Positions 62,267 to 62,397 of a stretch of DNA of 62,397 nt are shown in pieces; the first letter of the stretch is position 1, and each line of letters starts with the position of its first letter. Under the pieces are notes generated by a model. It saw only the letters and a program-made list of their open reading frames with translations, ran no database searches and was not told the origin of the DNA. The translations under genes were made by a program, and so were the position numbers. The stretch is from positions 1 to 62,397 of the forward strand of contig NZ_SLZV01000022.1 of the NCBI RefSeq assembly GCF_004346095.1, given 5' to 3'. The stretch is from Faecalimonas umbilicata. GTDB taxonomy: Bacteria > Bacillota > Clostridia > Lachnospirales > Lachnospiraceae.

Positions 62267-62397
62267 GGGAAATCTTTATGTAATTTTAATGTATTTTTAC
62301 ATCGGGAATTCTTCTTTTAACTTGAACTATTTTTATGCATTTAGAAATGTGTACAAACACTGTAAAATCAAGCATTTGTATTAGATTTGTTTTATTT

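Overview
The window looks like the chromosome of a Gram-positive, spore-forming Clostridia species, most likely Lachnospiraceae. Supporting signs are the yicC-gmk-rpoZ-rimO-pgsA-cinA gene order, CotF-like coat proteins, a leucine T-box in front of leuS, a GGGtGRT/NifU-like pair and an RqcH homologue. The species cannot be named from sequence reading alone.

About 85-29950 is a siphovirus-type prophage with an A118/SPP1-like head-tail module, almost entirely on the minus strand. Read in transcription order (right to left) it has: a tyrosine integrase (28747-29877, +); a lysogeny switch with an XRE repressor and an IrrE-like protein fused to a nuclease-like domain (27033-28381, +); Cro-like and other regulators (26091-26893); recombination genes (PD-(D/E)XK nuclease, Bet/RecT) and replication genes (initiator, DnaC-like loader); RusA, an HNH nuclease and small zinc-binding proteins; an ArpU/sigma-like late regulator (17984-18568); a late promoter cluster (17798-17943); then DUF488, a tRNA-like gene, a DNA-modification pair, terminase, portal, Tad2-like anti-defence protein, scaffold, capsid, connectors, tail tube and tape measure. 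The tape measure is cut short at position 87. No baseplate, holin or lysin is present, so the prophage looks truncated at its left end.

Two regulatory patterns tie the prophage together. One is a repeated dyad, TACC-N4-GGTA. It occurs at the divergent repressor/early promoter near 26.9-27.0 kb and again three times around the late promoters near 17.8-17.9 kb, so one repressor may silence both ends of the lytic programme. The other is a 12-bp repeat, GTCC-N3-GGAYT, in tandem inside the initiator gene and again in the 365-bp gap upstream of the integrase beside an AT-rich tract. These are candidate replication iterons.

From 30.0 kb to the end is ordinary host chromosome: GGGtGRT protein and a NifU-like scaffold; the cinA-pgsA-rimO-rpoZ-gmk-yicC cluster (minus) divergent from rqcH; a lipoprotein; pheA; nitroreductase-pyrB-pyrI; RNase P RNA; two small CotF-like proteins; an ABC-F ATPase; a sodium:alanine symporter beside a Crp/Fnr regulator; thioredoxin; small XRE/membrane pairs; T-box-leuS; a P-loop protein; ddl; a conserved membrane protein; and trkA-trkH for potassium uptake. 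Many units are bounded by clear intrinsic terminators and several sigma-A promoters can be read directly.
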